DNA of 64,000 bases. Origin: Pseudomonas gingeri. Its GTDB lineage: Bacteria > Pseudomonadota > Gammaproteobacteria > Pseudomonadales > Pseudomonadaceae. Shown piece by piece: positions 26,208 through 34,789 of this stretch. The stretch spans positions 477,175 through 541,174 of the forward strand of contig NZ_JACAOR010000013.1 of assembly GCF_013386115.1 (NCBI RefSeq). Reading direction: 5' to 3'. The notes beneath the pieces are model-generated. The model had not been told where the DNA came from, did not search any database, and was given only the letters and a program-made list of their open reading frames with translations. Position 1 is the first letter of the stretch. Each line of letters begins with the position of its first letter. Made by a program: the position numbers and the translations under genes.

Positions 26208-27581
26208 TCAGAAAAAACTCAGGCCGACGTGGAACAGCTTTTCCACATCGCGGATATGTTTCTTGTCCACAAGGAACAGGATCACATGGTCGCCGGCCTG
26301 GATCACCGTATCGTCATGGGCGATCAGCACTTCTTCGTCGCGGATGATCGCCCCGATGGTGGTCCCGGGCGGCAGCGCGATATCTTCGATGGCCCGGCCG
26401 ATCACCTTGCTCGACTTCGCATCGCCATGGGCAATCGCCTCGATGGCTTCCGCCGCGCCCCGGCGCAACGAGTGCACGCTGACGATATCGCCCCGCCGTA
26501 CGTGGGCGAGCAAGGTGCCGATGGTCGCCAGTTGCGGGCTGATGGCGATGTCGATATCGCCGCCCTGGATCAGATCGACATAGGCCGGGTTGTTGATGAT
26601 GGTCATCACCTTCTTCGCCCCCATGCGCTTGGCCAGCAGCGACGACATGATATTGGCCTCGTCGTCGTTGGTCAGGGCCAGGAACAGGTCGGCGTCGTTG
26701 ATGTTCTCTTCCATCAGCAGGTCGCGGTCCGAAGCGCTGCCCTGCAGGACCACCGTGCTGTCGAGAGTATCGGACAGATGACGGCAGCGTGCCGCGTTCA
26801 TCTCGATGATCTTCACCTGGTAGCGGCTTTCGATCGCTTCGGCCAGGCGCTCGCCGATCTGCCCGCCGCCGGCGATGACGATGCGCTTGTAGCTCTCGTC
26901 GAGCCGGCGCATTTCGCTCATCACCGCACGGATATGCGCCTTGGCGGCGATGAAGAACACCTCGTCATCGGCTTCGATCACCGTATCGCCCTTGGGCATG
27001 ATCGGCCGGTCGCGACGGAAGATCGCCGCCACCCGGGTGTCGACATTCGGCATGTGCGCGCGCAACTGGCGCAGTTGCTGGCCTACCAGCGGCCCGCCGT
27101 AGTAGGCCTTGACCGCCACCAGCTGGGCTTTGCCCTCGGCGAAGTCGATCACCTGCAAGGCGCCGGGGTATTCGATCAGGCGCTTGATGTAATGGGTGAC
27201 CACCTGTTCGGGGCTGATCAGTACGTCCACCGGGATCGCGTCGTTGTCGAACAGGCCGGCGCGGGTCAGGTAGGCGGCCTCGCGCACCCGGGCGATCTTG
27301 GTCGGGGTATGGAACAGGGTGTGCGCGACCTGGCAGGCGACCATATTGGTCTCGTCGCTGTTGGTCACCGCCACCAGCATGTCGGCGTCATCCGCGCCGG
27401 CCTGGCGCAGGATCGTCGGGAACGAGGCACGGCCCTGGACGGTACGGATATCCAGGCGGTCGCCGAGGTCGCGCAGGCGCTCGCCGTCAGTGTCGACCAC
27501 GGTGATGTCGTTGGCTTCGCTGGCCAGGTGCTCGGCCAGGGTGCCGCCGACCTGTCCCGCGCCGAGAATGATGATTTTCAT
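26208..27581 (-). CDS. trkA: Trk potassium uptake regulatory protein TrkA
   Basis: TrkA is the peripheral NAD-binding regulator of the TrkH/TrkG potassium channels. The 457-residue protein contains two RCK (TrkA-N plus TrkA-C) units: GAGQVGGTLAEHL near residue 7 and GGGQIGERLAEAI near residue 238 are the two nucleotide-binding loops. It follows rsmB by 22 bp in the order def, fmt, rsmB, trkA. That order matches other gamma-proteobacteria, so co-transcription is expected. Confidence 0.96.
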   Translation of the reverse strand: MKIIILGAGQVGGTLAEHLASEANDITVVDTDGERLRDLGDRLDIRTVQGRASFPTILRQAGADDADMLVAVTNSDETNMVACQVAHTLFHTPTKIARVREAAYLTRAGLFDNDAIPVDVLISPEQVVTHYIKRLIEYPGALQVIDFAEGKAQLVAVKAYYGGPLVGQQLRQLRAHMPNVDTRVAAIFRRDRPIMPKGDTVIEADDEVFFIAAKAHIRAVMSEMRRLDESYKRIVIAGGGQIGERLAEAIESRYQVKIIEMNAARCRHLSDTLDSTVVLQGSASDRDLLMEENINDADLFLALTNDDEANIMSSLLAKRMGAKKVMTIINNPAYVDLIQGGDIDIAISPQLATIGTLLAHVRRGDIVSVHSLRRGAAEAIEAIAHGDAKSSKVIGRAIEDIALPPGTTIGAIIRDEEVLIAHDDTVIQAGDHVILFLVDKKHIRDVEKLFHVGLSFF

Positions 27582-27603
27582 CGGATGACTCCGTTCAACC
27601 CGG

Positions 27604-28914
27604 TTAGCCGCGCGCGGCAGCGATCTTGATCAGTTTGGCGTAGTAGAAACCATCGTGGCCGCCTTCCTGGGCCAGCAGTTGGCGACCGTGGGGCTGCCTG
27701 ATGCCGAACGGACCGGCGATATCCAGCTCGCGGGCCCCGGAGGTGCGGGCCAGGAACGCTGCGATCACCTCGGTGTTTTCCGTCGGCAAGGTCGAGCAGG
27801 TGGCATAGAGCAGGATGCCGCCGACGTCGAGGGTCGTCCACATCGCGTCCAGCAGCTCGCCTTGCAGGGCGGCCAGGGCGGCGATGTCGTCGGGTTGGCG
27901 GGTCAGCTTGATATCCGGATGGCGACGGATCACCCCGGTGGCCGAGCATGGCGCATCCAGGAGAATCCGCTGGAACGGCTTGCCATCCCACCAGGTCGCG
28001 GTGTCCCGGCCATCGGCGGCGATCAGCTCGGCGGCCAGGCCCAGGCGCTCGAGGTTCTCGCGCACCCGTACCAGGCGCTTGGCCTCCAGGTCGACGGCGA
28101 CCACACCGGCCAGTCGCGGCTCGGCTTCGAGGATATGACAGGTCTTGCCGCCAGGAGCGCAGCAGGCATCCAGCACCCGTTGGCCGGGGGCCAGGTCCAG
28201 CAGGTCGGCGGCCAGTTGCGCGGCTTCGTCCTGGACACTGATCCAGCCTTCGGCAAAGCCCGGCAGGTTGCGCACGTCGCAGGCTTCGTCGAGGACGATG
28301 CCGTCGCGGCTGTAGTCGCAAGGCCGGGCGGCGACCGCGGCATCGGCCAGCAGCTTGAGGTAGGCATCGCGGCTGTGGTGACGGCGGTTGACCCGCAGGA
28401 TCATCGGCGGGTGGGCGTTGTTCGCCGCGCAGATGGCTTCCCACTGCTCGGGCCAGAAGGCCTTCAGGGATTTCTGCAGCCAGCGCGGGTGGGCGGTACG
28501 CACCACCGGGTCGTGTTCCAGCTCGGCCAGCAACGCTTCGCTCTCCCTTTGCGCGCGACGCAGTACGGCGTTGAGCAGGGCCTTGGCCCAGGGCTTCTTC
28601 AGTTTTTCCGCGCAGCCGACGGTTTCGCCAATGGCGGCGTGGGCCGGGATGCGGGTATAGAGCAACTGGTAGAGACCGACCAGCAGCAGCGCCTCGACAT
28701 CGGCGTCAGCGGCCTTGAAGGGTTTCTGCAGCAGCTTCAGCGCCAGCGCCGACAGCCGAGGCTGCCAGCGGGCGGTGCCGAACGCCAGGTCCTGGGTCAG
28801 GCCACGGTCGCGGGCCTCGACCTTGTCCAGTTGCAGCGGCAACGAACTGTTGAGCGAGGCCTTGCCGTTGAGCACGGCGGTCAGGGCCTTGGCGGCGGCC
28901 AGACGCGGATTCAT
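27604..28914 (-). CDS. rsmB: 16S rRNA (cytosine-967-C5)-methyltransferase RsmB
   Basis: RsmB methylates C967 of 16S rRNA. The 436-residue protein has an N-terminal NusB-like RNA-binding domain and a C-terminal Rossmann methyltransferase. The AdoMet loop is DACCAPGGKTCHILE, and the two catalytic cysteines are in DAPCSATGVIRRHPD and YATCSTLPTE. The ATG at 28914 overlaps the fmt stop (28911) in an ATGA junction; a longer frame opening at 29016 would run into fmt and is rejected. Confidence 0.96.
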   Translation of the reverse strand: MNPRLAAAKALTAVLNGKASLNSSLPLQLDKVEARDRGLTQDLAFGTARWQPRLSALALKLLQKPFKAADADVEALLLVGLYQLLYTRIPAHAAIGETVGCAEKLKKPWAKALLNAVLRRAQRESEALLAELEHDPVVRTAHPRWLQKSLKAFWPEQWEAICAANNAHPPMILRVNRRHHSRDAYLKLLADAAVAARPCDYSRDGIVLDEACDVRNLPGFAEGWISVQDEAAQLAADLLDLAPGQRVLDACCAPGGKTCHILEAEPRLAGVVAVDLEAKRLVRVRENLERLGLAAELIAADGRDTATWWDGKPFQRILLDAPCSATGVIRRHPDIKLTRQPDDIAALAALQGELLDAMWTTLDVGGILLYATCSTLPTENTEVIAAFLARTSGARELDIAGPFGIRQPHGRQLLAQEGGHDGFYYAKLIKIAAARG

Positions 28915-29855
28915 TGGCCGAACACCGTGCCGAGGGCGAATTTCTCGCGGCGGCTGTTGAACAGATCGCTGAAGTTCAGGGCCTTGCCGCCGGGCAGTTG
29001 CAGGCGGGTCAGGCACAGGGCGGCGGCACCCGTGGCGACGATCAGGCCGTCCTTGCTGGCGGCGAGGATTTCACCCGGCCGGCCCTGGCCTTCGGCGACG
29101 CTGGCGGCGAGGACCTTCACCGCTTCGCCGTTGAGGCTGCTGTGGCACACCGGCCAGGGATTGAAGGCGCGAACGAGTCGTTCCAGCTCGACCGCCGGAC
29201 GGCTCCAGTCGATGCGCGCCTCGTCCTTGTTCAGCTTGTGGGCGTAGGTGGCCAGGCTGTCGTCCTGGACTTCACCGTCGAGGGTTCCGGCGGCCAGGCC
29301 GGCGATGGCTTGCAGGACCGCCGGCGGGCCGAGTTCGGCCAGGCGATCATGCAGGCTGCCACCGGTGTCTTCGGCGCTGATCGGGGTGACGGTCTTGAGC
29401 AGCATCGGCCCGGTGTCGAGTCCGGCTTCCATGCGCATCACGGTCACGCCGCTTTCGCGGTCGCCGGCTTCCACCGCGCGCTGGATCGGCGCGGCACCGC
29501 GCCAGCGCGGCAGCAGCGAGGCGTGGCTGTTGATGCAACCCAGGCGCGGGATATCCAGCACCACCTGCGGCAGGATCAGACCATAGGCGACCACCACCAT
29601 CAGGTCCGGCTCAAGTGCCGCCAGTTCGGCCTGGGCGTCGGCGTTGCGCAGGGTCGGCGGCTGCAGCACGGCGATGCCGTGTTCCAGGGCAAGTTGCTTG
29701 ACCGGGCTCGGCATCAGCTTCTGCCCGCGCCCGGCCGGACGGTCCGGCTGGGTGTAGACCGCGACGATCTCGTAAGGGCTGTCGAGCAGGGCCTTGAGGT
29801 GTTCGGCGGCGAACTCGGGGGTGCCGGCAAAGACGATGCGCAATGGCTCAGTCAT
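28911..29855 (-). CDS. fmt: Methionyl-tRNA formyltransferase
   Basis: Fmt formylates initiator methionyl-tRNA with 10-formyltetrahydrofolate. The 314-residue protein shows MTEPLRIVFAGTPEFAAEHL at the N-terminus and the catalytic loop INSHASLLPRWRGAAPIQRA, containing the Asn and His of the active site. The start at 29855 gives the family length. It lies 59 bp after def, across a hairpin that may attenuate transcription, and overlaps rsmB by four bases. Confidence 0.98.
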   Translation of the reverse strand: MTEPLRIVFAGTPEFAAEHLKALLDSPYEIVAVYTQPDRPAGRGQKLMPSPVKQLALEHGIAVLQPPTLRNADAQAELAALEPDLMVVVAYGLILPQVVLDIPRLGCINSHASLLPRWRGAAPIQRAVEAGDRESGVTVMRMEAGLDTGPMLLKTVTPISAEDTGGSLHDRLAELGPPAVLQAIAGLAAGTLDGEVQDDSLATYAHKLNKDEARIDWSRPAVELERLVRAFNPWPVCHSSLNGEAVKVLAASVAEGQGRPGEILAASKDGLIVATGAAALCLTRLQLPGGKALNFSDLFNSRREKFALGTVFGQ

Positions 29856-29871
29856 AGATAAAGCTCGCTTG

Positions 29872-29900
29872 AAAAAGAAAAGGCTTGCCGCAGCAAGCCT
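29872..29900 (-). terminator. Terminator or attenuator between def and fmt
   Basis: AGGCTTGC (29881-29888) pairs with GCAAGCCT (29893-29900) over a four-base loop. On the minus strand it is followed by a T-rich tract (revcomp of GAAAAAGAAA). It lies between def and fmt, which are expected in one operon, so it may cause only partial termination. Confidence 0.7.
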
Positions 29901-29914
29901 TTGGGATGAAGGGA

Positions 29915-30421
29915 TCAGGCGTTCTGGCGGTGTTTCTTTTCCAGCTTCTTCTTGATCCGGTCGCGCTTGAGCGTGGACAGGTAATCGACGAACAGCTTGC
30001 CGTTGAGGTGATCGCATTCATGCTGGATGCACACCGCCAGCAGGCCATCGGCCTCCAGTTCGAACGGCTTGCCGTCGCGGTCCAGGGCCTTGATCCGTAC
30101 GCGTGTCGGGCGTTCGACGTTCTCGTAGAACTCCGGCACCGACAGGCAGCCTTCCTGGTACTCGCCCATTTCGTCGGTCAGCGGTTCGAACTCGGGGTTG
30201 ATGAACACCCGTGGCTCGCTGCGATCTTCGCTCAGGTCCATGACCACGATACGTTGATGCACGTTGACCTGGGTGGCCGCCAGGCCGATGCCCGGGGCTT
30301 CATACATTGTTTCAAACATGTCATCGATCAGTTGCCGCACCTTGTCGTCCACCACGGCCACGGGCTTGGCGATGGTGCGCAGGCGCGCGTCTGGAAATTC
30401 GAGGATGTTTAAAATGGCCAT
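29915..30421 (-). CDS. def: Peptide deformylase
   Basis: Def removes the N-formyl group from nascent proteins. The 168-residue protein has all three family motifs: GIGLAATQ (44-51), EGCLS (90-94, metal-ligand Cys92) and HECDH (134-138, metal-binding histidines and catalytic Glu). It heads the def-fmt-rsmB-trkA run and is divergent from the LysM gene across a 152-bp gap that should hold both promoters. Confidence 0.98.
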   Translation of the reverse strand: MAILNILEFPDARLRTIAKPVAVVDDKVRQLIDDMFETMYEAPGIGLAATQVNVHQRIVVMDLSEDRSEPRVFINPEFEPLTDEMGEYQEGCLSVPEFYENVERPTRVRIKALDRDGKPFELEADGLLAVCIQHECDHLNGKLFVDYLSTLKRDRIKKKLEKKHRQNA

Positions 30422-30573
30422 AGGCGTAATTGCTGCACATGTGAGGTAAAGTCAGAGACGGCTGCCGAATATCCCGGCGGGATTCGGCTACCGTTGTAAA
30501 ACGTTCTCCCTGGGAGCGAGCCGCGGGGGCTCTGGCGTTTCACGCGAAGGCACATAATAAAGGGATTCACTGC

Positions 30574-31596
30574 ATGAGGAAAACACTACTCGCCCTGCTG
30601 CTGGCCTTTACCGGTGTCGTGCAGGCGCAAGTGCAACTCAAGGACGGTTATCCACAGCGCTATACCGTGGTGCGTGGCGACACACTCTGGGACATTTCCG
30701 GGAAATTTCTCCGCGAACCCTGGAAGTGGCCGGAAATCTGGCACGCCAACCCACAGATCGCCAATCCGGACCTGATCTACCCGGGCGACATCCTGACGCT
30801 GCAGTTCGTCGACGGCCAGCCGCGGCTGGTGGTCGAGCGCGGCGCTTCGCGCGGCACCATCAAGCTGTCGCCGCAGGTGCGCAGTTCGCCGGTGGCGGAC
30901 GCGATCCCCAGCATTCCGCTGGAAAAGATCAACGCGTTCCTGCTGAGCAACCGCATCGTCGACAGCCCCGAGGACTTCAAGAAAGCCCCGTATATCCTCG
31001 CCGGCAGCAACGAGCGGGTGCTCAGCGGCATGGGCGACCGGATCTATGCCCGTGGCGCGTTCGACCCGACGCATTCGGTGTATGGCCTGTTCCGCCAGGG
31101 CAAGGTCTACACGGATCCACAGACCAAGGAGTTCCTCGGCATCAACGCCGACGACGTCGGCACGGGCGAGCTGTTGGCGACCGAAGGCGATGTCGGCACC
31201 CTGACGCTGCGCCGCACCACCGAGGAAGTGCGTCTCGGCGACCGGCTGTTCGTCAGCGAGGAACGGCCGATCACCTCGACCTTCATGCCCAGCGCTCCCC
31301 AGGCGCAGATCAGCGGCGTGATCATAGATGTGCCACGGGGTGTTACACAGATCGGGGTCATGGACGTGGTCACGATCGACAAGGGCCGCCGCGATGGACT
31401 GGCCGAAGGCAATGTTCTCGCGGTGTACAAGACCGGCGAGACGGTTCGCGACCGCGTCACCGGGCAGCCGGTGAAGATTCCCGACGAGCGTTCGGGCCTG
31501 CTGATGGTGTTCCGCACCTACGAAAAGCTCAGCTATGGTTTGGTACTCAATGCCACGCGGTCGCTGGCAGTGCTGGACAAGGTGCGCAATCCGTAA
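30574..31596 (+). CDS. LysM peptidoglycan-binding domain protein
   Basis: The 340-residue protein has a probable signal peptide (residues 1-18, cleavage after VQA) and one LysM domain at about 28-77 (YTVVRGDTLWDISGKF to IYPGDIL). A long C-terminal region without recognised catalytic motifs follows. It is expected in the periplasm, bound to peptidoglycan. P. aeruginosa has an orthologue at the same place (PA0020). Function is unknown; proximity to dprA and tsaC is conserved but does not define a role. A DnaA box (30648-30656) lies in the signal-peptide region. Confidence 0.88.
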   Translation: MRKTLLALLLAFTGVVQAQVQLKDGYPQRYTVVRGDTLWDISGKFLREPWKWPEIWHANPQIANPDLIYPGDILTLQFVDGQPRLVVERGASRGTIKLSPQVRSSPVADAIPSIPLEKINAFLLSNRIVDSPEDFKKAPYILAGSNERVLSGMGDRIYARGAFDPTHSVYGLFRQGKVYTDPQTKEFLGINADDVGTGELLATEGDVGTLTLRRTTEEVRLGDRLFVSEERPITSTFMPSAPQAQISGVIIDVPRGVTQIGVMDVVTIDKGRRDGLAEGNVLAVYKTGETVRDRVTGQPVKIPDERSGLLMVFRTYEKLSYGLVLNATRSLAVLDKVRNP

Positions 31597-31603
31597 TGCC
31601 TGT

Positions 31604-31677
31604 CTGTGGGAGCTGGCTTGCCAGCTATGACTGTGGTGAATCTTGCATCGCTATCGCTGACAAGCCAGCTCCTACAG
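31604..31677. repeat. REP-type inverted repeat between LysM gene and dprA
   Basis: CTGTGGGAGCTGGCTTG begins the element and the near-inverse CAAGCCAGCTCCTACAG ends it, with 40 bases between. This is a variant of the Pseudomonas REP hairpin arranged as an inverted pair. It fills most of the gap between the LysM gene and dprA. Confidence 0.8.
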
Positions 31678-31719
31678 GTGTCTTCAGCTTGGGCGGATTT
31701 CGTTAGCAGGCTAAACAGG

Positions 31720-31740
31720 TTACTCACAGAGTTATCCACA
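31720..31740. promoter_or_regulatory. DnaA boxes upstream of dprA
   Basis: TTATCCACA (31732-31740) is a perfect DnaA box and TTACTCACA (31720-31728) a one-mismatch copy, in the same orientation with a 12-bp period. They lie 47-67 bp before the dprA start. Another perfect box lies within dprA at 32350-32358. A regulatory link between DnaA and dprA is possible but untested. Confidence 0.5.
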
Positions 31741-31786
31741 GCTTGTTCCTGCCGGATCACGACCGCCACGGATCAAGGATGATCGA

Positions 31787-32887
31787 ATGTCGCTGTCTGT
31801 GAGTCCCTCCCTGTCGCCGGCGGAACTGGAAGCCCGCCTGCGCCTGCATCGCCTGCCGGATATCGGTCCGAGGCGCTTTCGCACGCTGATCGAAACCTTT
31901 GGCTCGGCCTCTTCCGCCCTGAGCGCGCCCGCCGCCGCCTGGCGTTCGCTGGGGTTGCCCGCGAGCAGTGCCGAGGCCCGCCGCAGCCCTGCCGTGCGCG
32001 ACGGCGCCAGCGCTGCATTGGGCTGGCTAGAGCGCTCGAACCAGCATCTGCTGATGTGGGACCAGGCTGATTATCCGGCCTTGCTCGCCGAGGTGGACGA
32101 TGCTCCGCCGCTGCTGTTCGTGGCCGGCGACCCGACGATCATGGACAAGCCGCAACTGGCGCTGGTCGGCAGTCGGCGTGCCTCGAAGCCGGGCATGGAC
32201 ACTGCCACAGCGTTCTCCCGCAGCCTCGCCGGAGCCGGTTTTGTCATCACCAGCGGCCTTGCCCTGGGCATCGATGGCGCTGTCCATCAGGCCGCGCTGG
32301 ATGTCGGCGGGCTGACCATCGGCGTGCTCGGCACCGGCCTCGGGAATTTTTATCCACAGCGCCACCGGACGCTGGCGCAGGCCATGATCGAGCGCGGCAG
32401 TGCGGTGGTTTCCGAGTTCCCCCTGGATACCCCGCCGCATCCGGGCAACTTCCCCCGGCGCAACCGGATCATCAGCGGCTTGTCCCTTGGCGTGCTGGTG
32501 GTGGAGGCCAGTGTCGCCAGCGGCTCGCTGATCACCGCCCGGCTCGCGGCGGAACAGGGCCGCGAGGTCTACGCGATTCCCGGATCCATCCACCATCCCG
32601 GTGCACGGGGCTGTCACCAGCTGATCCGCGATGGCGCGGTGCTGGTGGAGACGGTCGACGATATCCTGCAGAACCTGCGCGGTTGGCAGCGGGTTGCCGC
32701 CAGCACGCCGTCCGCCGCCTCCGATCACCCGCTGCTGGCCTTGCTGCACGCGGCGCCGCACACCAGCGAAGGCCTGGCGCTGGCCTGTGGCTGGAACCTG
32801 TCGCGGGTGCTGGCGAGTCTGACCGAGCTGGAACTGGAAGGCCGGGTTGCCAATGAAGGCGGACGCTGGTTAGCTCGCATGAGGTAG
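31787..32887 (+). CDS. dprA: DNA-processing protein DprA (Smf)
   Basis: DprA binds incoming single-stranded DNA and loads RecA during natural transformation. The 366-residue protein has a SAM-like N-terminal region, the extended Rossmann core with VGSRRASKPGM and the GLALGIDGAVHQAAL and ARGCHQLIRDGAVLVE segments, and a C-terminal winged-helix (DML1-like) domain ending in RWLARMR. Family length is normal. It is followed by tsaC at 48 bp. Confidence 0.95.
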   Translation: MSLSVSPSLSPAELEARLRLHRLPDIGPRRFRTLIETFGSASSALSAPAAAWRSLGLPASSAEARRSPAVRDGASAALGWLERSNQHLLMWDQADYPALLAEVDDAPPLLFVAGDPTIMDKPQLALVGSRRASKPGMDTATAFSRSLAGAGFVITSGLALGIDGAVHQAALDVGGLTIGVLGTGLGNFYPQRHRTLAQAMIERGSAVVSEFPLDTPPHPGNFPRRNRIISGLSLGVLVVEASVASGSLITARLAAEQGREVYAIPGSIHHPGARGCHQLIRDGAVLVETVDDILQNLRGWQRVAASTPSAASDHPLLALLHAAPHTSEGLALACGWNLSRVLASLTELELEGRVANEGGRWLARMR

Positions 32888-32935
32888 CCGTACCTGAGTA
32901 AACTGCGAGCAGCGTTGAATCCGGAGAAACGAGCA

Positions 32936-33493
32936 ATGGTCAAGAGTTGGCGTGTGCAAGAAGCCGCACGAGAAGTTCGCGCAGGAGCGGTGATTGCCTA
33001 TCCAACCGAGGCGGTCTGGGGCCTGGGCTGCGATCCCTGGAACGAAGAGGCGGTGGATCGGCTGCTGGCGATCAAGAATCGCTCGGTGGACAAGGGCCTG
33101 ATCCTGGTCGCCGACAATATCCGGCAGTTCGATTTCCTGTTCGAAGACTTTCCGGAAACCTGGCTCGATCGCATGGCCAGCACCTGGCCGGGGCCCAATA
33201 CCTGGCTGGTGCCGCATCAGGATCTGTTGCCGGAATGGGTGACCGGCCAGCACGACACCGTGGCACTGCGGGTGAGTGATCATCCGTTGGTACGCGACCT
33301 GTGTTCGCTGGTGGGGCCGCTGATTTCCACTTCCGCCAACCCGCAAGGGCGCCCTGCGGCGAAGACCCGTCTGCGAGTGGAGCAGTATTTCCGCGGCCAG
33401 CTCGACCTGGTGCTGGGTGGCCGCCTCGGCGGGCGCAAGAACCCGAGCCTGATCCGCGACCTGGCGACCGGCAAGGTGGTGCGCCCGGCCTGA
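32936..33493 (+). CDS. tsaC: L-threonylcarbamoyladenylate synthase TsaC (YrdC/RimN)
   Basis: TsaC condenses threonine, bicarbonate and ATP to threonylcarbamoyl-AMP for the t6A modification of ANN-decoding tRNAs. The 185-residue protein shows the Sua5/YrdC core: AYPTEAVWGLGCDPWN, the KGLILVA strand, PGPNTWLVP and the substrate-binding STSANPQGRPA. The ATG at 32936 has GGAG upstream; an in-frame ATG at 32915 lacks one at the right distance. Confidence 0.96.
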   Translation: MVKSWRVQEAAREVRAGAVIAYPTEAVWGLGCDPWNEEAVDRLLAIKNRSVDKGLILVADNIRQFDFLFEDFPETWLDRMASTWPGPNTWLVPHQDLLPEWVTGQHDTVALRVSDHPLVRDLCSLVGPLISTSANPQGRPAAKTRLRVEQYFRGQLDLVLGGRLGGRKNPSLIRDLATGKVVRPA

Positions 33494-33515
33494 GTCCGGT
33501 GTGAGCAGATTCATT

Positions 33516-33622
33516 GATCGTTCCCACGCTCTGCGTGGGAATGCAGCCCGTGACGCTCTGCGTCACAACAGCGGACGCGGAGCCTCCCAAGAGGCGTTCC
33601 CACGCGGAGCGTGGGAACGATC
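33516..33622. repeat. Palindromic intergenic element, copy 1 (~107 bp)
   Basis: The element begins GATCGTTCCCACGCTC and ends with the inverse GAGCGTGGGAACGATC, and it contains further inner palindromes (GTGACGC..GCGTCAC and GGACGCGGAGC). It is closely related to the copy at 50736-50841. It fills the gap between tsaC and the convergent qor gene and has no coding capacity. It looks like a non-autonomous mobile or REP-like repeat, because it has terminal inverted repeats and more than one copy. Confidence 0.85.
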
Positions 33623-33640
33623 GATGCGGATGCCTCTGTC

Positions 33641-34618
33641 TTAAGGCAACAGCACCGTCGAGCCAGTGGTCCGCCGTGCCGACAGCTCGGTCTGCGCCTT
33701 GGCCGCCTCGGCCAGGCTGTAGCGCGCGCCGATCTCGATCTTCAACTGCCCGCCGATAATCAGCCCGAACAACTCATCGGCCATGGCCTGCAGTTGCCGC
33801 GGGTTGCTGGCGTAGGTGCCCAGGGTCGGCCGGGTCACGTACAGCGAGCCCTTGGCCGCGAGGATCCCCAGGTTGACGCCGTCCACCGCCCCGGAGGCGT
33901 TGCCGAAGCTCACCAGCAGGCCCCGTGGCGCCAGGCTGTCGAGGGACGTCAGCCAGGTGTCCTTGCCGACCCCGTCATAGACCACCGGGACCTTCTTGCC
34001 GTCCGTCAGCTCCAGCACCCGCTTCGCCACGTCTTCATGGCTGTAGTCGATGGTTTCCCAGGCCCCGAGGGACTTGGCATAGGCCGCCTTCTGCGGCGAG
34101 CTCACGGTACCGATCAGCTTCGCCCCGATGGCCTTGGCCCACTGGCAGGCCAACGCCCCGACCCCGCCAGCCGCGGCGTGGAACAGCACGGTTTCGCCGG
34201 CCTTGAGCTCATGGGTCTGGCGCAGCAGGTACTGCACCGTGAGGCCCTTGAGCATGACGGCCGCCGCCTGTTCGAAGCTGATCTGTTCGGGCAGTTTGAC
34301 CAGGTGGGCCGCCGGCAACAGGTGGAAATCGCTGTAGGCGCCCAGCGGGCCGGTGCCATAGGCGACGCGGTCGCCGACCTTGAACCCGGTGACTTCGCTA
34401 CCCACCGCGTCGACGATGCCCGCGCCCTCGCCACCCAGCCCGGACGGCATGCTCGGCGGTGCATACAGGCCGCTGCGCCAGTAGGTGTCGATGAAATTCA
34501 GGCCGATGGCCTTGTTCTGTACCCGTACCTGCTGCGGGCCTGGCTCGGCGGGGGTGTAGTCGACATATTCGAGGACTTCGGGGCCACCATGGGCACGGAA
34601 CTGGATGCGTTTGGCCAT
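33641..34618 (-). CDS. qor: NADPH:quinone oxidoreductase (Qor, MDR family)
   Basis: Qor reduces quinones by one electron using NADPH in the zinc-free branch of the medium-chain dehydrogenase family. The 325-residue protein has the AAAGGVGALACQWAK nucleotide-binding region and no zinc-ligand cysteines. It starts at 34618 (MAKRIQFRAHGG), since the longer ORF start at 34681 lies in the upstream gap. It is divergent from hemF. Confidence 0.92.
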   Translation of the reverse strand: MAKRIQFRAHGGPEVLEYVDYTPAEPGPQQVRVQNKAIGLNFIDTYWRSGLYAPPSMPSGLGGEGAGIVDAVGSEVTGFKVGDRVAYGTGPLGAYSDFHLLPAAHLVKLPEQISFEQAAAVMLKGLTVQYLLRQTHELKAGETVLFHAAAGGVGALACQWAKAIGAKLIGTVSSPQKAAYAKSLGAWETIDYSHEDVAKRVLELTDGKKVPVVYDGVGKDTWLTSLDSLAPRGLLVSFGNASGAVDGVNLGILAAKGSLYVTRPTLGTYASNPRQLQAMADELFGLIIGGQLKIEIGARYSLAEAAKAQTELSARRTTGSTVLLP

Positions 34619-34789
34619 CGATACTCTCCTTGGGCAGTTTTCATCTTGAGGCTGCGCGAAGAGTCTATCGGACTCTTTCATTTGACCTTCGTCAACTGCG
34701 ACGGTGGCGAGGGCAGTGTTATGCTACGCCCCCCCTTGCCGCCGGCCGCCCGACGTGCCGCGTAGCTTTGCCCGATTCAAGGTGATGCC

